NCBI RefSeq assembly: GCF_026672255.1
Contig: NZ_JAPOHA010000009.1
Location: 1-64,000, forward strand
Source of the DNA: Caproiciproducens galactitolivorans
Lineage (GTDB): Bacteria > Bacillota > Clostridia > Oscillospirales > Acutalibacteraceae
Direction: 5' to 3'
Length of the DNA stretch: 64,000 bases
In this document: positions 26,072-34,800 of the stretch, in pieces
How the letters are laid out: each line of letters starts with the position of its first letter
Position numbering within the stretch: the first letter of the stretch is position 1
Made by a program: the position numbers and the translations under genes
Notes under the pieces: model-generated
The model's database searches: none
What the model was told of the DNA's origin: nothing
Seen by the model: the letters and a program-made list of their open reading frames with translations, nothing else

Positions 26072-26110
26072 AGAACGGTGGCAAATGCGGGTTGCATTTG
26101 CCACCGTTCT
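26072..26110 (-). terminator. Terminator of the recombinase unit
   Basis: A 17-bp perfect stem (26072-26088/26094-26110, loop GGGTT); the minus strand continues TTTTATAT. Lies 18 nt after the partner gene's stop. Confidence 0.88.
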
Positions 26111-26128
26111 CAATTCAAATCCAGATGG

Positions 26129-26569
26129 TTATTTTTCTACAGGCACAAATCCCGGCTTTAAAAATGGAGGTAGTTCCTTAGCTGCATTCAGATTAAATAC
26201 CATAGCCTTTGCCTCTGCATACCAAATTCCAGTAATGTGGTAGCGGTTCTTCTGCTGCCACTCTTCACCCATGACACCACGTATCACCCTGCGGATGGCA
26301 CTGAAAGATGTGGCAATCGCCCGTTTTTGCTCTCCCTTGGGCTTAGAAAAGCGTATGGCATGTTCGTTATCCGCCTTGCAGGCTTTGATAGCAAATGCCT
26401 TATTCTTGACATCAATCATGGGCGTTATGTACTGGGGGTATCCCATATCTTCAATACACTTGAGGGTAAAAGTAATCCCATTCTGCGTAATGTGTACATC
26501 GGGAGTACCTGTAACGGAAACATCAATAACCTCAAAACAAAAGTCTTCAAAATTCATCTGATCAAACAT
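26129..26569 (-). CDS. Unknown partner protein of serine recombinase
   Basis: 146 aa from ATG 26569 (AAAGGAA about 9 nt upstream; frame open to 26650 without RBS). Begins MFDQMNFEDFCFEVIDVSVT. No domain recognised; the middle is beta-like and the C-terminal half has a basic stretch (SKPKGEQKRAIATSFSAIRR). It starts 4 nt after the recombinase stop, on the same strand, and ends at a strong terminator, so the two are one transcription unit. A directionality or accessory role is possible but unproven. Confidence 0.7.
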   Translation of the reverse strand: MFDQMNFEDFCFEVIDVSVTGTPDVHITQNGITFTLKCIEDMGYPQYITPMIDVKNKAFAIKACKADNEHAIRFSKPKGEQKRAIATSFSAIRRVIRGVMGEEWQQKNRYHITGIWYAEAKAMVFNLNAAKELPPFLKPGFVPVEK

Positions 26570-26573
26570 TATT

Positions 26574-27785
26574 TTAATTCCTTTCTTGTAACAATTTTTC
26601 AAGCACCTGAGCAACTTCTTTTTTGCTCCAGTTTGGATTAATATAAACAAATCCTTGTAAAGCGCCAGTTTTTACTCGTCTGATGAATATGCCAATATTC
26701 GGTTTTTTAGTCGGCTCCTTTGAAAAACGGCGCTCCTTGAGTAACTTCTGTACTGCCAGCCATCTGTCTTTCGGTATAATGGCCGGAATACCGCCTTTTA
26801 AAAGATATTGAGGGCGCTGGCCTGTGTTCCTCATCTTCTTATGTGTAAAGCAATCCACGGTAAATGTCTTTTGCATCAGAACATCACCGCAGTATTTCTC
26901 GTTTTTTAAAATACGAAGAATGGCACTGCTTTTCCACATAGGTTTTCCCAGTGCAGTAGGAATACGAGCATCCGTAAGGGATTGCGCGATCTCACGAGCG
27001 TTAGAGCCGTCCATATAGCTGTCATAAATATAGCGGATAATGTTTGCTTCTTCCTCTGCAATCACAATCTGACCAAGAGAGTCTTTATCATAACCAAAGA
27101 GATTATGCGTAGAAATAATAGGGATACCCTTTTTAAAACGCTCAATGATAGACCATGTGATAGCAGCGCTTTTTTGCTCGCTTTCACCTTGGGCCACCAA
27201 ACTCATGACACCGAGAGTAAACTCATTTTTACTTTCCAGCGTATTGAGATTTTCGGTTTCAAAAAGGACACCCACAGGTGGATTCAGCATTTTAAGCTGT
27301 CTTACCACATCAAGACAATCACGTGTATTTCGCGCAAAACGGTTCACACTCTTGGTGATAATCAAATCAATTTTCCCAGAGCGGCAATCCTCAATCATAC
27401 GTAAAAAGTCAACACGTTTTTGCATGGAAGTGGCAGAAACACCTTCATCGGCGTATATTCCGGCTAATTCCCATTTTAGATTTTCTTCAATCATCTCCTT
27501 ATAGTGCTGCACCTGTAATTCAAAGCTCCCGGCTTGAGCTTCTTCATAGGTGCTGACACGGCAATAAGCGGCAACGCGCAATATGGTGTTATTATCTAGC
27601 AGATTTGATTCTGTAGCCGGGATAACTTCCACATTTGCTGCATTGGAAAAAGCTTGCTGAATGCGCTCTTTCTTTTTTTGCCGTTTACTTTCGGTGTGTA
27701 CGGATTTCTTCCAGTAAGTAATTTTGCCTGCCTCTAATTTTTTTCTTATATAACCACCCCCTTTCGTACAGGCTGATATGGACAC
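26574..27785 (-). CDS. Serine recombinase (large-resolvase type)
   Basis: 403 aa. Resolvase domain at about 68-210 with the catalytic Ser in AAYCRVSTYEEAQAGSFELQ and the helper motif KSVNRFARNTRD; the recombinase domain follows (YDSYMDGSNAREIAQSLTDA; RILKNEKYCGDVLMQKTF). It makes and rejoins double-strand breaks via a phosphoseryl link. Large serine integrases are usually 450 aa or more and carry a CxxC zinc ribbon; here no CxxC pair is present and the protein stops at LLQERN, so it is a short form or truncated. The N-terminus is very basic. GTG 27785 has AAGGTGA 8 nt upstream. It likely mobilised the neighbouring island. Confidence 0.88.
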   Translation of the reverse strand: MSISACTKGGGYIRKKLEAGKITYWKKSVHTESKRQKKKERIQQAFSNAANVEVIPATESNLLDNNTILRVAAYCRVSTYEEAQAGSFELQVQHYKEMIEENLKWELAGIYADEGVSATSMQKRVDFLRMIEDCRSGKIDLIITKSVNRFARNTRDCLDVVRQLKMLNPPVGVLFETENLNTLESKNEFTLGVMSLVAQGESEQKSAAITWSIIERFKKGIPIISTHNLFGYDKDSLGQIVIAEEEANIIRYIYDSYMDGSNAREIAQSLTDARIPTALGKPMWKSSAILRILKNEKYCGDVLMQKTFTVDCFTHKKMRNTGQRPQYLLKGGIPAIIPKDRWLAVQKLLKERRFSKEPTKKPNIGIFIRRVKTGALQGFVYINPNWSKKEVAQVLEKLLQERN

Positions 27786-28106
27786 TCACGAATTCACCTT
27801 GCAAGGAAGTCCTGAACAAGGCGCAGAGGCAAAAAGCCGAACCTTTGCGAAAAGGCTCGGCTTTACATATATTTTAGCATGATCAGTTAGGTTACTCCAT
27901 CAGATGTCATGGAATAAAAATAACGATTATATTGATGAAAGATCATGTTTCACAGCATTTGTGGTGAGGATGATAAGCATATTTTGTGTGAGGAATAAGC
28001 CACAATAACGCATTTAGCCTTCATTGGCCATTTACATACTTGCGTCTGGTATATTATAGAAAAACAATGTATAATGTACATATATTATGTTGTATGGAGG
28101 TATAAA
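27786..28106. other. Divergent intergenic region, recombinase / sngA
   Basis: Holds a hairpin AAAGCCGA...TCGGCTTT (27833-27840/27857-27864), T5-flanked on the minus strand. An AT-rich zone before sngA contains TATAAT at 28070-28075 (a -10 candidate without a clear -35). No gene seen. Confidence 0.5.
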
Positions 28107-31055
28107 ATGTCACATACCACAAGTACTCATTTAGATAAAGAATTTAAGGCAAAGGTTACCCAAAGCAGGATTGATTACTTTTCTAGCAAGGGACAAGAAG
28201 CAGTAACCAAAGATGACCTGATAAAGGCTATTAACGAAGGAATTGGAAAATTAAAGCTCAATACGCTGCTGATTATTGTTATAATTTTTCTTACCATATT
28301 TGCAAATCCGGCTTTTTTTTGGCTTTTTCTTCTCTGTATTCCGGTATCCACTTGGGATAAACGAATGAAAACTACTGTTCTCAACTATGAAATTGATGCC
28401 GAGATGCAGCGCCATTACCAGCTATTTCTTCAATCTTTTTTGCAGATAAACAACACCCAAAAAATGTGGAACATCACTCAATTACAGAAATTAAACTCTA
28501 TTTATGACCAAAAGAAAAATGCAGGGGCGGGCAGTCTGATCGGCAAAACTTCTGTTGCCCCTCCTCAAATCGTTCAGGCAGATTGCTTGGTAAAGCCTTT
28601 TTATATAAAAACAAATATTGATGTGCTACTGTTTGATATACATAGTATCCAAATTCTTTTTCTTCCTGAGATTGTATTGATAAAGAAGGGCAACCTCGTT
28701 ACCTTCGCCAATTATTCTGCCGTGTTAATGCACACTTCTGCTACCCGGTTTATCGAAAATGGTTCTGTTCCGAAGGACGGCCGGGTAATTGATTATACAT
28801 GGCGTTATGTCAATCAAAATGGAACACCGGACAAACGATATAAGAACAACCGGAAAATACCAGTCGTTTCTTATGGCTTGCTTTCTATGGATGCTGCGAA
28901 CTTTACTGTAGAACTGATGACTTCTAACGATCAAACCCCTGTAGCTGCCGGTAAAGCAGTCTCTTCTTATCAGGCATATCTTAAAAGCTGCTCACAGGCC
29001 TCTACACAGCATGCGGAACCTAACCCCGTTCAGAACCAAAACAATACAATGAATGACAATTCGAATAGCTTTGAAAACGTACCGGTAGGAATGCATTTGA
29101 GTGAGTATAAAAAGGCAAAAGAGCAGTCTGCATCTCAGCCTGTTGATGCCATCATAAATGATAGTAGTAATACTCCCTTACCTATTTTAGCAACACCTGA
29201 CATAACCGGTTCTTCGGCTACGCCAAATCCCATTAAAATTAATAGCGGGCATTTTGAGGATACCCCATTAATGGTAAGACCCGATGAATATAAAAAAGCA
29301 AAAGAGAATTTTGTGCCTCAGTCTGGTGATGCTGTCATTGACATTAGCAATATTATCCCTTCACCCATCACAGCAGCGTCTGTCACACCTAGTCTTTCGG
29401 TTCCAACAAACGATTACTGGATACAGCAACTGGAAATTCCCTATGAACGAAGCATCATGCAAAACCCCCAAATTAAATCGGAAACACTTCGTATGTACAG
29501 CGCGCTTTGTTCCTATGCAGACAATCTGCTGAAAAGTCAGGGAAAATCACTAGAGCAAGAGGTGCAGCGGCTACAGAAACGCGCCGGGTATTATGACAAT
29601 ATTCTGTATACCTTTTACTGCATTGCCGAAGGACATGTCACGAAAGGCTATAGCGGAAGAGATTACTACAACTATGACTATTCCTATCAAATCTTGCAAT
29701 CCCATATCGGCGAACAGCTTAAGCAACAGATTTATAAAAAAGCTGTGGCATTAGAACAGAACCTTCCAGCGCCAAGCGAGGAAACCTGCAGGGATTTTTC
29801 ACTGACACCCAACGGATTGCCTATTGTATGGTGGGATTGGGACGGATCACTGCGGGCACAGATTGCAATGACCCCGCAGGAAATCTCTATCCTGAAGTGC
29901 ACCCCTTCACGCAACACAAAGCTCTGGGATTTGCCAGCTGTCAAACAAGAAATCGTATCACTCTATTTAAACCTTTGGGGAATCATTCAAAGAAACTTCT
30001 CTAAGGATATAAAGTGGAAAAAATATGTCCGGGAAAATCTGCAGGCCATTGCAAATGGAACATACAACTATAATCAGTATTATGAAAAGATCTGTGATCT
30101 TCTATCAGCGCTGCTGAAAATGTCAGAAAGTACTGTCCGCAGTTTGCTTCCCAAATCTTCTTATACACAAAGTTTGAAGACGGATCAGGAACAGCATGTT
30201 ATCAGCCTGTTTCTCCCCAAACAGTGTGTTGCGGAATTGGATGCGTATCTTGCGGGCTATCCGCAGGCAATTCCCCCTGCAAAAGTAAAGGCAATGCTAT
30301 CTGCGTTGTCGAATAGTGAGGCGGGGAACTGGAGAACTGCTGCAGAGCTGCTTTTGCAATCGCCATCAGAAGATTGGGTAACAATTCTACTTCAAAACCA
30401 GAAAACTACGGATTATGAAAAGCTCCTGCACGAAATCGTCAAGACATCGGAAAACAAAGATTTGGTTTTGCTGGTTATATTCGAGCTTAACCGGTTCAGT
30501 AAATTAACGCCAGCCCTTAAAAAGAAGGTGGAACATCTGCTGTATGAAAATAACCTGCCATATTTCGAAAAATTAGCATCATCGACTACAGCATTAACAG
30601 AAGAAGTTTTCCACAACCTGCTCAAACTGAAAGAACCAGTACGTAAAACAATTCAGCTTAATTCTACCGAAATTGAAAAATCCAAACAGGAATTAAACGA
30701 GACAGTATCCATCCTCACCGATTTTGCTGATGAATCCACCGATACAACGGACTCTTCCTCAGCGGATACGGAAATTCCTGAAGAAACAGGCCAGAACCCA
30801 AATGCAATCGGTGGTTTCTCTACAGAAGCTGTACATCTGGTGCAAAAAATACTGGAGCAAGGCCAAATTCCTGCTCAGGAGCTGGAGGAATATGCATTGT
30901 CACAAGGTAAGCTTCTCAACAGCTATATTAGCGGAATAAATCAGGAGTTTTTTGACTATATAGGCGACCAGCTTCTGCTGATAGACAATGACCAAATTAT
31001 TGTTGATGAATTTTACATAGATTTAGCCAAGGAGTTGCTGACACATGAAGCCTAG
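28107..31055 (+). CDS. sngA: Shango defence protein SngA-like (TerB-family)
   Basis: 982 aa from ATG 28107 (GGAGG six nt upstream; frame open to 28074). Residues about 51-83 form a strongly hydrophobic block (one or two membrane segments). A soluble domain follows (about 150-300), then a Pro/Ser/Asn-rich linker with two copies of a motif centred on EYKKAKE (about residues 320-367 and 380-425). A large helical domain comes next (YERSIMQNPQIKSETLRMYS; WWDWDGSLRAQIA). The end (VHLVQKILEQGQIPAQELEE...DEFYIDLAKELL) resembles the TerB-C module. First gene of a three-gene operon whose partners match SngB and SngC, which makes this the TerB-domain component of Shango. The TerB assignment is by architecture and context; the mechanism is unknown. 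Confidence 0.75.
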   Translation: MSHTTSTHLDKEFKAKVTQSRIDYFSSKGQEAVTKDDLIKAINEGIGKLKLNTLLIIVIIFLTIFANPAFFWLFLLCIPVSTWDKRMKTTVLNYEIDAEMQRHYQLFLQSFLQINNTQKMWNITQLQKLNSIYDQKKNAGAGSLIGKTSVAPPQIVQADCLVKPFYIKTNIDVLLFDIHSIQILFLPEIVLIKKGNLVTFANYSAVLMHTSATRFIENGSVPKDGRVIDYTWRYVNQNGTPDKRYKNNRKIPVVSYGLLSMDAANFTVELMTSNDQTPVAAGKAVSSYQAYLKSCSQASTQHAEPNPVQNQNNTMNDNSNSFENVPVGMHLSEYKKAKEQSASQPVDAIINDSSNTPLPILATPDITGSSATPNPIKINSGHFEDTPLMVRPDEYKKAKENFVPQSGDAVIDISNIIPSPITAASVTPSLSVPTNDYWIQQLEIPYERSIMQNPQIKSETLRMYSALCSYADNLLKSQGKSLEQEVQRLQKRAGYYDNILYTFYCIAEGHVTKGYSGRDYYNYDYSYQILQSHIGEQLKQQIYKKAVALEQNLPAPSEETCRDFSLTPNGLPIVWWDWDGSLRAQIAMTPQEISILKCTPSRNTKLWDLPAVKQEIVSLYLNLWGIIQRNFSKDIKWKKYVRENLQAIANGTYNYNQYYEKICDLLSALLKMSESTVRSLLPKSSYTQSLKTDQEQHVISLFLPKQCVAELDAYLAGYPQAIPPAKVKAMLSALSNSEAGNWRTAAELLLQSPSEDWVTILLQNQKTTDYEKLLHEIVKTSENKDLVLLVIFELNRFSKLTPALKKKVEHLLYENNLPYFEKLASSTTALTEEVFHNLLKLKEPVRKTIQLNSTEIEKSKQELNETVSILTDFADESTDTTDSSSADTEIPEETGQNPNAIGGFSTEAVHLVQKILEQGQIPAQELEEYALSQGKLLNSYISGINQEFFDYIGDQLLLIDNDQIIVDEFYIDLAKELLTHEA

Positions 31056-32373
31056 AGTAAATCCCAAAGAAGCAGATAATATTATAAAAGCGCTGGAAGG
31101 CGGCATTGTTCCCCGCAGGGGGGTGCGGCACCTGCTGGTTGGAAGGAATGAAGAGGTGCAGGAGGTTATCTCCATTCTGGATACCATTGCACAGGGTGAC
31201 AGTGATATTCGTTTTTGGGTGGGCGATTTCGGCAGTGGCAAAAGCTTTATGTTGCGCACGATAGAATCAATTGCACTTCAGAAAAATTTTGTTGTTTCTA
31301 CTGTAGACCTGACTCCTACCCGCCGCTTTTACGCCTCTGATGGCAAGGCCAAAGCCCTTTACAATGAAATTGTGGACAATATTCTCACCCAATCTTTGCA
31401 GAACGGAAATGCCATCGGTACCATTTTAGAACAATGGATCAATCAGCTGGCAGCAGAACTTGCCGCTGAACGAGAAGTTTCTGTTTCTGATATGCTTTCC
31501 ACAGAAAATGAAATGATTATGACTGACCGAATCATCGATATTACCAGTTCCTTTTCCTCTAGTGGCTTGTCTTTTGAATTTGGACAGGCAATTATTCGAT
31601 ATTATCAAGGTATACTAGGAAATGACCGTATCCTGAAGCTAAAGGCACTGCGCTGGATTCGAGGCGATATAGATACAAAAACAGAGGCGAAAAAGGAGCT
31701 GGAAATCGAACGCATTGTCTCGGATGACAATTGGTACGATGCGATAAAGAACCTTTCCGAATTGTTTGCCCAGCTTGGGTATTCCGGTTTTATCATCAAC
31801 TTTGACGAAGCTGTAAACCTGTATAAGCTGCCGCTGCGGCAGACCCGAGAGCGGAACTATGAGAAGATTCTCAACATTTACAATGAATGTAAATCCAGCG
31901 ATGCAAAGCATCTGTTTATCAATTTTGGTGCAACCAGAAAGACTGTATTTGACGAGCAGCGTGGCATGGCCAGCTATGGAGCGCTGAAGGGTCGGCTGGG
32001 TGATGAAGCTGCTATGGATTCTAAATTGATCAATACCAACCGCACAGTGCTTCCCCTCATGCCCTTGACCAACGAAGAAATTTTTACACTTTTGGAGCAT
32101 CTGACTACCATCTATAACATCCACTATAAAACAGAAATCAATTTAAGTATGGAGCAAATTCACTCCTATATGGAAGAACAGCTGAACCGTCCCGGTGCGG
32201 CAGAGTTTCTTACACCACGTGCCGTGATTAAGGACTTTCTGGAAATTCTGGATTTGGTAAGACAGAACCCGGATGAAACTATCGATGGAATAATCTTGAG
32301 CAAATTTGGAAAAAATGCGATGCCAGTCGGGAAGGATGCCGCTAATACCGATGATGATATTGAGGTGCTGTAA
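31045..32373 (+). CDS. sngB: Shango SngB-like ATPase (DUF2791 / BrxD family)
   Basis: 442 aa. P-loop GDFGSGKS at residues 60-67 and Walker B FIINFDEA (Asp254/Glu255) place it in the DUF2791 AAA-like ATPases, which include BrxD of BREX systems. Its N-terminus (GIVPRRGVRHLLVGRNEEVQ) and the LMPLTNEEIFTLLEHL region fit that family. It overlaps sngA by 11 nt and its TAA overlaps the sngC ATG by 1 nt, indicating translational coupling and fixed stoichiometry. BREX core genes pglX, pglZ and brxC are absent, so the operon is Shango rather than BREX. The ATP-driven role in phage defence is inferred. Confidence 0.85.
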   Translation: MKPRVNPKEADNIIKALEGGIVPRRGVRHLLVGRNEEVQEVISILDTIAQGDSDIRFWVGDFGSGKSFMLRTIESIALQKNFVVSTVDLTPTRRFYASDGKAKALYNEIVDNILTQSLQNGNAIGTILEQWINQLAAELAAEREVSVSDMLSTENEMIMTDRIIDITSSFSSSGLSFEFGQAIIRYYQGILGNDRILKLKALRWIRGDIDTKTEAKKELEIERIVSDDNWYDAIKNLSELFAQLGYSGFIINFDEAVNLYKLPLRQTRERNYEKILNIYNECKSSDAKHLFINFGATRKTVFDEQRGMASYGALKGRLGDEAAMDSKLINTNRTVLPLMPLTNEEIFTLLEHLTTIYNIHYKTEINLSMEQIHSYMEEQLNRPGAAEFLTPRAVIKDFLEILDLVRQNPDETIDGIILSKFGKNAMPVGKDAANTDDDIEVL

Positions 32374-34499
32374 TGAACAGCTTTGATTTGCTGCGCCGTG
32401 AAATAAGGGAGTATATTTATGACAAGAAATGGCCCGCGCTGACTAAAATTCAGGAAGCAGCAATTCGGTATATTTCTGAAATGCCCTACAACTATGTTCT
32501 TGCTGCACCTACAGCCTCTGGTAAAACGGAGGCGGCTTTTCTACCAGCCATCAATTCGGTGGAAGATTGGAACAGTGGACTGAAAATCGTGTATATTTCG
32601 CCGCTGATCGCTTTGATCAACGACCAGTTTAAACGCATTAGCGAATTGTGCGAGTACCTTTCCGTTCCGGTCACCAGTTGGCATGGTGAGGCTTCCCAAA
32701 GTGAAAAGAGGAAACTGCTGGCAAACCCCAGCGGAATTCTTCTTATCACGCCGGAATCGATTGAAGCAATGCTGGCTCTGCGGCCAGGTGAAGCAGTGAA
32801 CCTGTTCCAGGGAGTGGAATGGATTCTGATTGATGAAATCCATGGATTTTTGGATAATAACCGGGGCATTCAATTACATTCTTTAACGGAACGCATACAA
32901 AAATATATGAAGCAGACACCACGGTTTATCGGTATGTCAGCTACACTGAATGGGGAGGACAGTGACACTGTCAAAGCATTTTTCAGCAACGGGATAGATA
33001 CCAAAATCCTGATGGATCATTCCCACAACGAACTGCTTACTACCATTGAGTACTTCCCCGATAATATAAAGCAGCAATCCTGTAAAGCAGTGGAAAAAAT
33101 CTACGAATATTCCCAGCAGGAGTCTATGCTGGTATTTCCGAACTCAAGGAGTGATGTGGAATATCTTTCAGTTAACCTGAGTAGGCTGGGAAAACAGCGC
33201 GGCTCCTATGCAAACTACTTTGCTCATCATTCCGCACTAACGAAAGAAATGCGTATCAATGCTGAAAACTTCGCTAAAAATAGCCAAGCGCATCTGTTTA
33301 CGATCTGTTGTACTTCCACCTTAGAGATGGGAATTGATATCGGCTCTGTGGACAGCATTGTCCAGTACAATGCGCCACCCTCTGTTTCCGACCTGGGGCA
33401 GAGATTGGGCCGCAGCGGACGAAAAACAAAAAAGAGCATTCTGCATTTTATTGCAACAAATCCATGGGAATTGCTGCAGGGTCTTGCCGCGATAAATTTA
33501 TATTGCCGGGGCGGGATAGACCGGCTGGATTCTATCCCAAAGCCATATGACGTTCTGGCCCATCAAGTGCTGTCTCTTCTTTTAGAGCATTCCGGCCTCC
33601 CGCTAAAAGACCTGTACCGGCTGAATCGGGAATTTTTGTGTTGGCAGACCATTTCAGACGGCGAATATCATGCACTTTTACAATATTTAATACAGCGGAA
33701 TTATATTGAAGTTTTGGGGCAGGAGGCTATTACCGGGACACAAACGGAGGAACTGCTGAAGGGCTCCGAGTTTTTCGCTCACTTTGTTACAGAAAAGAAC
33801 TTCGCAGTACACAGCGAGCAAAAGCGGATTGGCGAGCTTCCCCTCACCCCAAGTGTAGCGGTTGGAGTCAATATATTTCTAGCGGCACAGGTCTGGAAAA
33901 TTACTCAGATTGACTATTACGGCAAAAAAATTTATGTAACGAAGGCTACTGACGGAAATCCTCCTGTATTCTTGGGGGGCGGTATGGATATCAGCCATGA
34001 AATACGCCAGGAAATGAAGCGGATTATCCTGCTGCCGCAGGCATGGAATGAGTATGATCAAGAAATCAGGGCTGCACTCAAGGAGCTTGCCTCCGATATG
34101 ATTTACCCAGATAATCCTTACTGGGTTACAACCAATTTCGGCATAGGGCTGCGTACTTTTGCTGGAAGCAAGATAAATAGGACGTTACAGCTATTATTTG
34201 ACATTGTGAATGATAACATGGTTTATCAATTAGATGACAAGAAATCTTTGCTATATTGCCGTGATTCTTCCGTTTCTATTCAGGAGACAATTCAGCGGGT
34301 AGCAGCAATATCATGGTCGAAGGATATTGTACATCGTTTTATGGAACATCATCCGGAAATTGTATCCCGATATATGGATGGAGTAAAATATAAGGACCTT
34401 CTTTCTGTCGATCTGCAGGTAGACTATAGTATCCAAAACACTTTGGATACTGACGGCGCAGTAAATTATCTGAATAGCATTATTGCCGTTTTAAAATGA
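32373..34499 (+). CDS. sngC: Shango SngC-like SF2 helicase (Lhr/BrxHI-like)
   Basis: 708 aa. SF2 helicase motifs in order: I APTASGKT (45-52), Ia YISPLIALINDQF, Ib LLITPESIEAML, II DEIH (154-157), III SATLN, IV MLVFPNSRSDVEYL, V STLEMGIDIGSVDSIVQYNA and VI DLGQRLGRSGR. This is the Lhr-like subgroup that also contains BrxHI. The C-terminal third is a probable winged-helix/accessory region. ATG overlaps the sngB stop. Together with sngA and sngB it completes the Shango gene order. Flanking DNA after the stop is AT-rich with no further defence gene. Confidence 0.88.
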   Translation: MNSFDLLRREIREYIYDKKWPALTKIQEAAIRYISEMPYNYVLAAPTASGKTEAAFLPAINSVEDWNSGLKIVYISPLIALINDQFKRISELCEYLSVPVTSWHGEASQSEKRKLLANPSGILLITPESIEAMLALRPGEAVNLFQGVEWILIDEIHGFLDNNRGIQLHSLTERIQKYMKQTPRFIGMSATLNGEDSDTVKAFFSNGIDTKILMDHSHNELLTTIEYFPDNIKQQSCKAVEKIYEYSQQESMLVFPNSRSDVEYLSVNLSRLGKQRGSYANYFAHHSALTKEMRINAENFAKNSQAHLFTICCTSTLEMGIDIGSVDSIVQYNAPPSVSDLGQRLGRSGRKTKKSILHFIATNPWELLQGLAAINLYCRGGIDRLDSIPKPYDVLAHQVLSLLLEHSGLPLKDLYRLNREFLCWQTISDGEYHALLQYLIQRNYIEVLGQEAITGTQTEELLKGSEFFAHFVTEKNFAVHSEQKRIGELPLTPSVAVGVNIFLAAQVWKITQIDYYGKKIYVTKATDGNPPVFLGGGMDISHEIRQEMKRIILLPQAWNEYDQEIRAALKELASDMIYPDNPYWVTTNFGIGLRTFAGSKINRTLQLLFDIVNDNMVYQLDDKKSLLYCRDSSVSIQETIQRVAAISWSKDIVHRFMEHHPEIVSRYMDGVKYKDLLSVDLQVDYSIQNTLDTDGAVNYLNSIIAVLK

Positions 34500-34800
34500 T
34501 CCGAATCGCCTTATACCCATGCTAAACAAGACTCGAAAATTGCTTCGTGATCTTTCAATAGAGGAGATACGGAAAAAGGAAGGAATGGATTCACATATCC
34601 CATTACGATGAGCAGAAAACAGGTTATCTTACAACAAGTGGTTGTCAGTTTAGAGATTTTATTTCATTCTCATATTTTTAAATAATTGAGAAAATTCACA
34701 GAATTTCCCTTTAAAACTTTTTCTAATAAAATAATATGTGATAATCAGATTGAAAGATCAAACGATGGAAAGACTATTTTAAATGAAAAGGGGCGAAAAA
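34500..34800 (+). other. Island right edge and hydrogenase-like gene leader
   Basis: Contains a 30-codon frame at 34519-34611 (DLSIEEIRKKEG) without RBS, probably a gene scrap. Two blocks copy tRNA-Thr: ATGAGCAG (34608-34615) and GGTTGTCAGTT (34640-34650). The remainder (34660-34800) is AT-rich, presumably the promoter of the next gene. Confidence 0.4.

Noticed and set aside
27740-27785. Loss of the recombinase start codon (ATA where relatives might have ATG)
   Set aside because: GTG 27785 has an acceptable AAGGTGA box 8 nt upstream, so there is no need to assume a broken start.
31045-34499. BREX system
   Set aside because: BrxD-like ATPase and BrxHI-like helicase are present, but pglX, pglZ and brxC are absent and the first gene is TerB-type, so Shango fits better.
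34519-34611. 30-aa frame with DLSIEEIRKKEG
   Set aside because: No RBS and very short; probably a remnant at the island edge.
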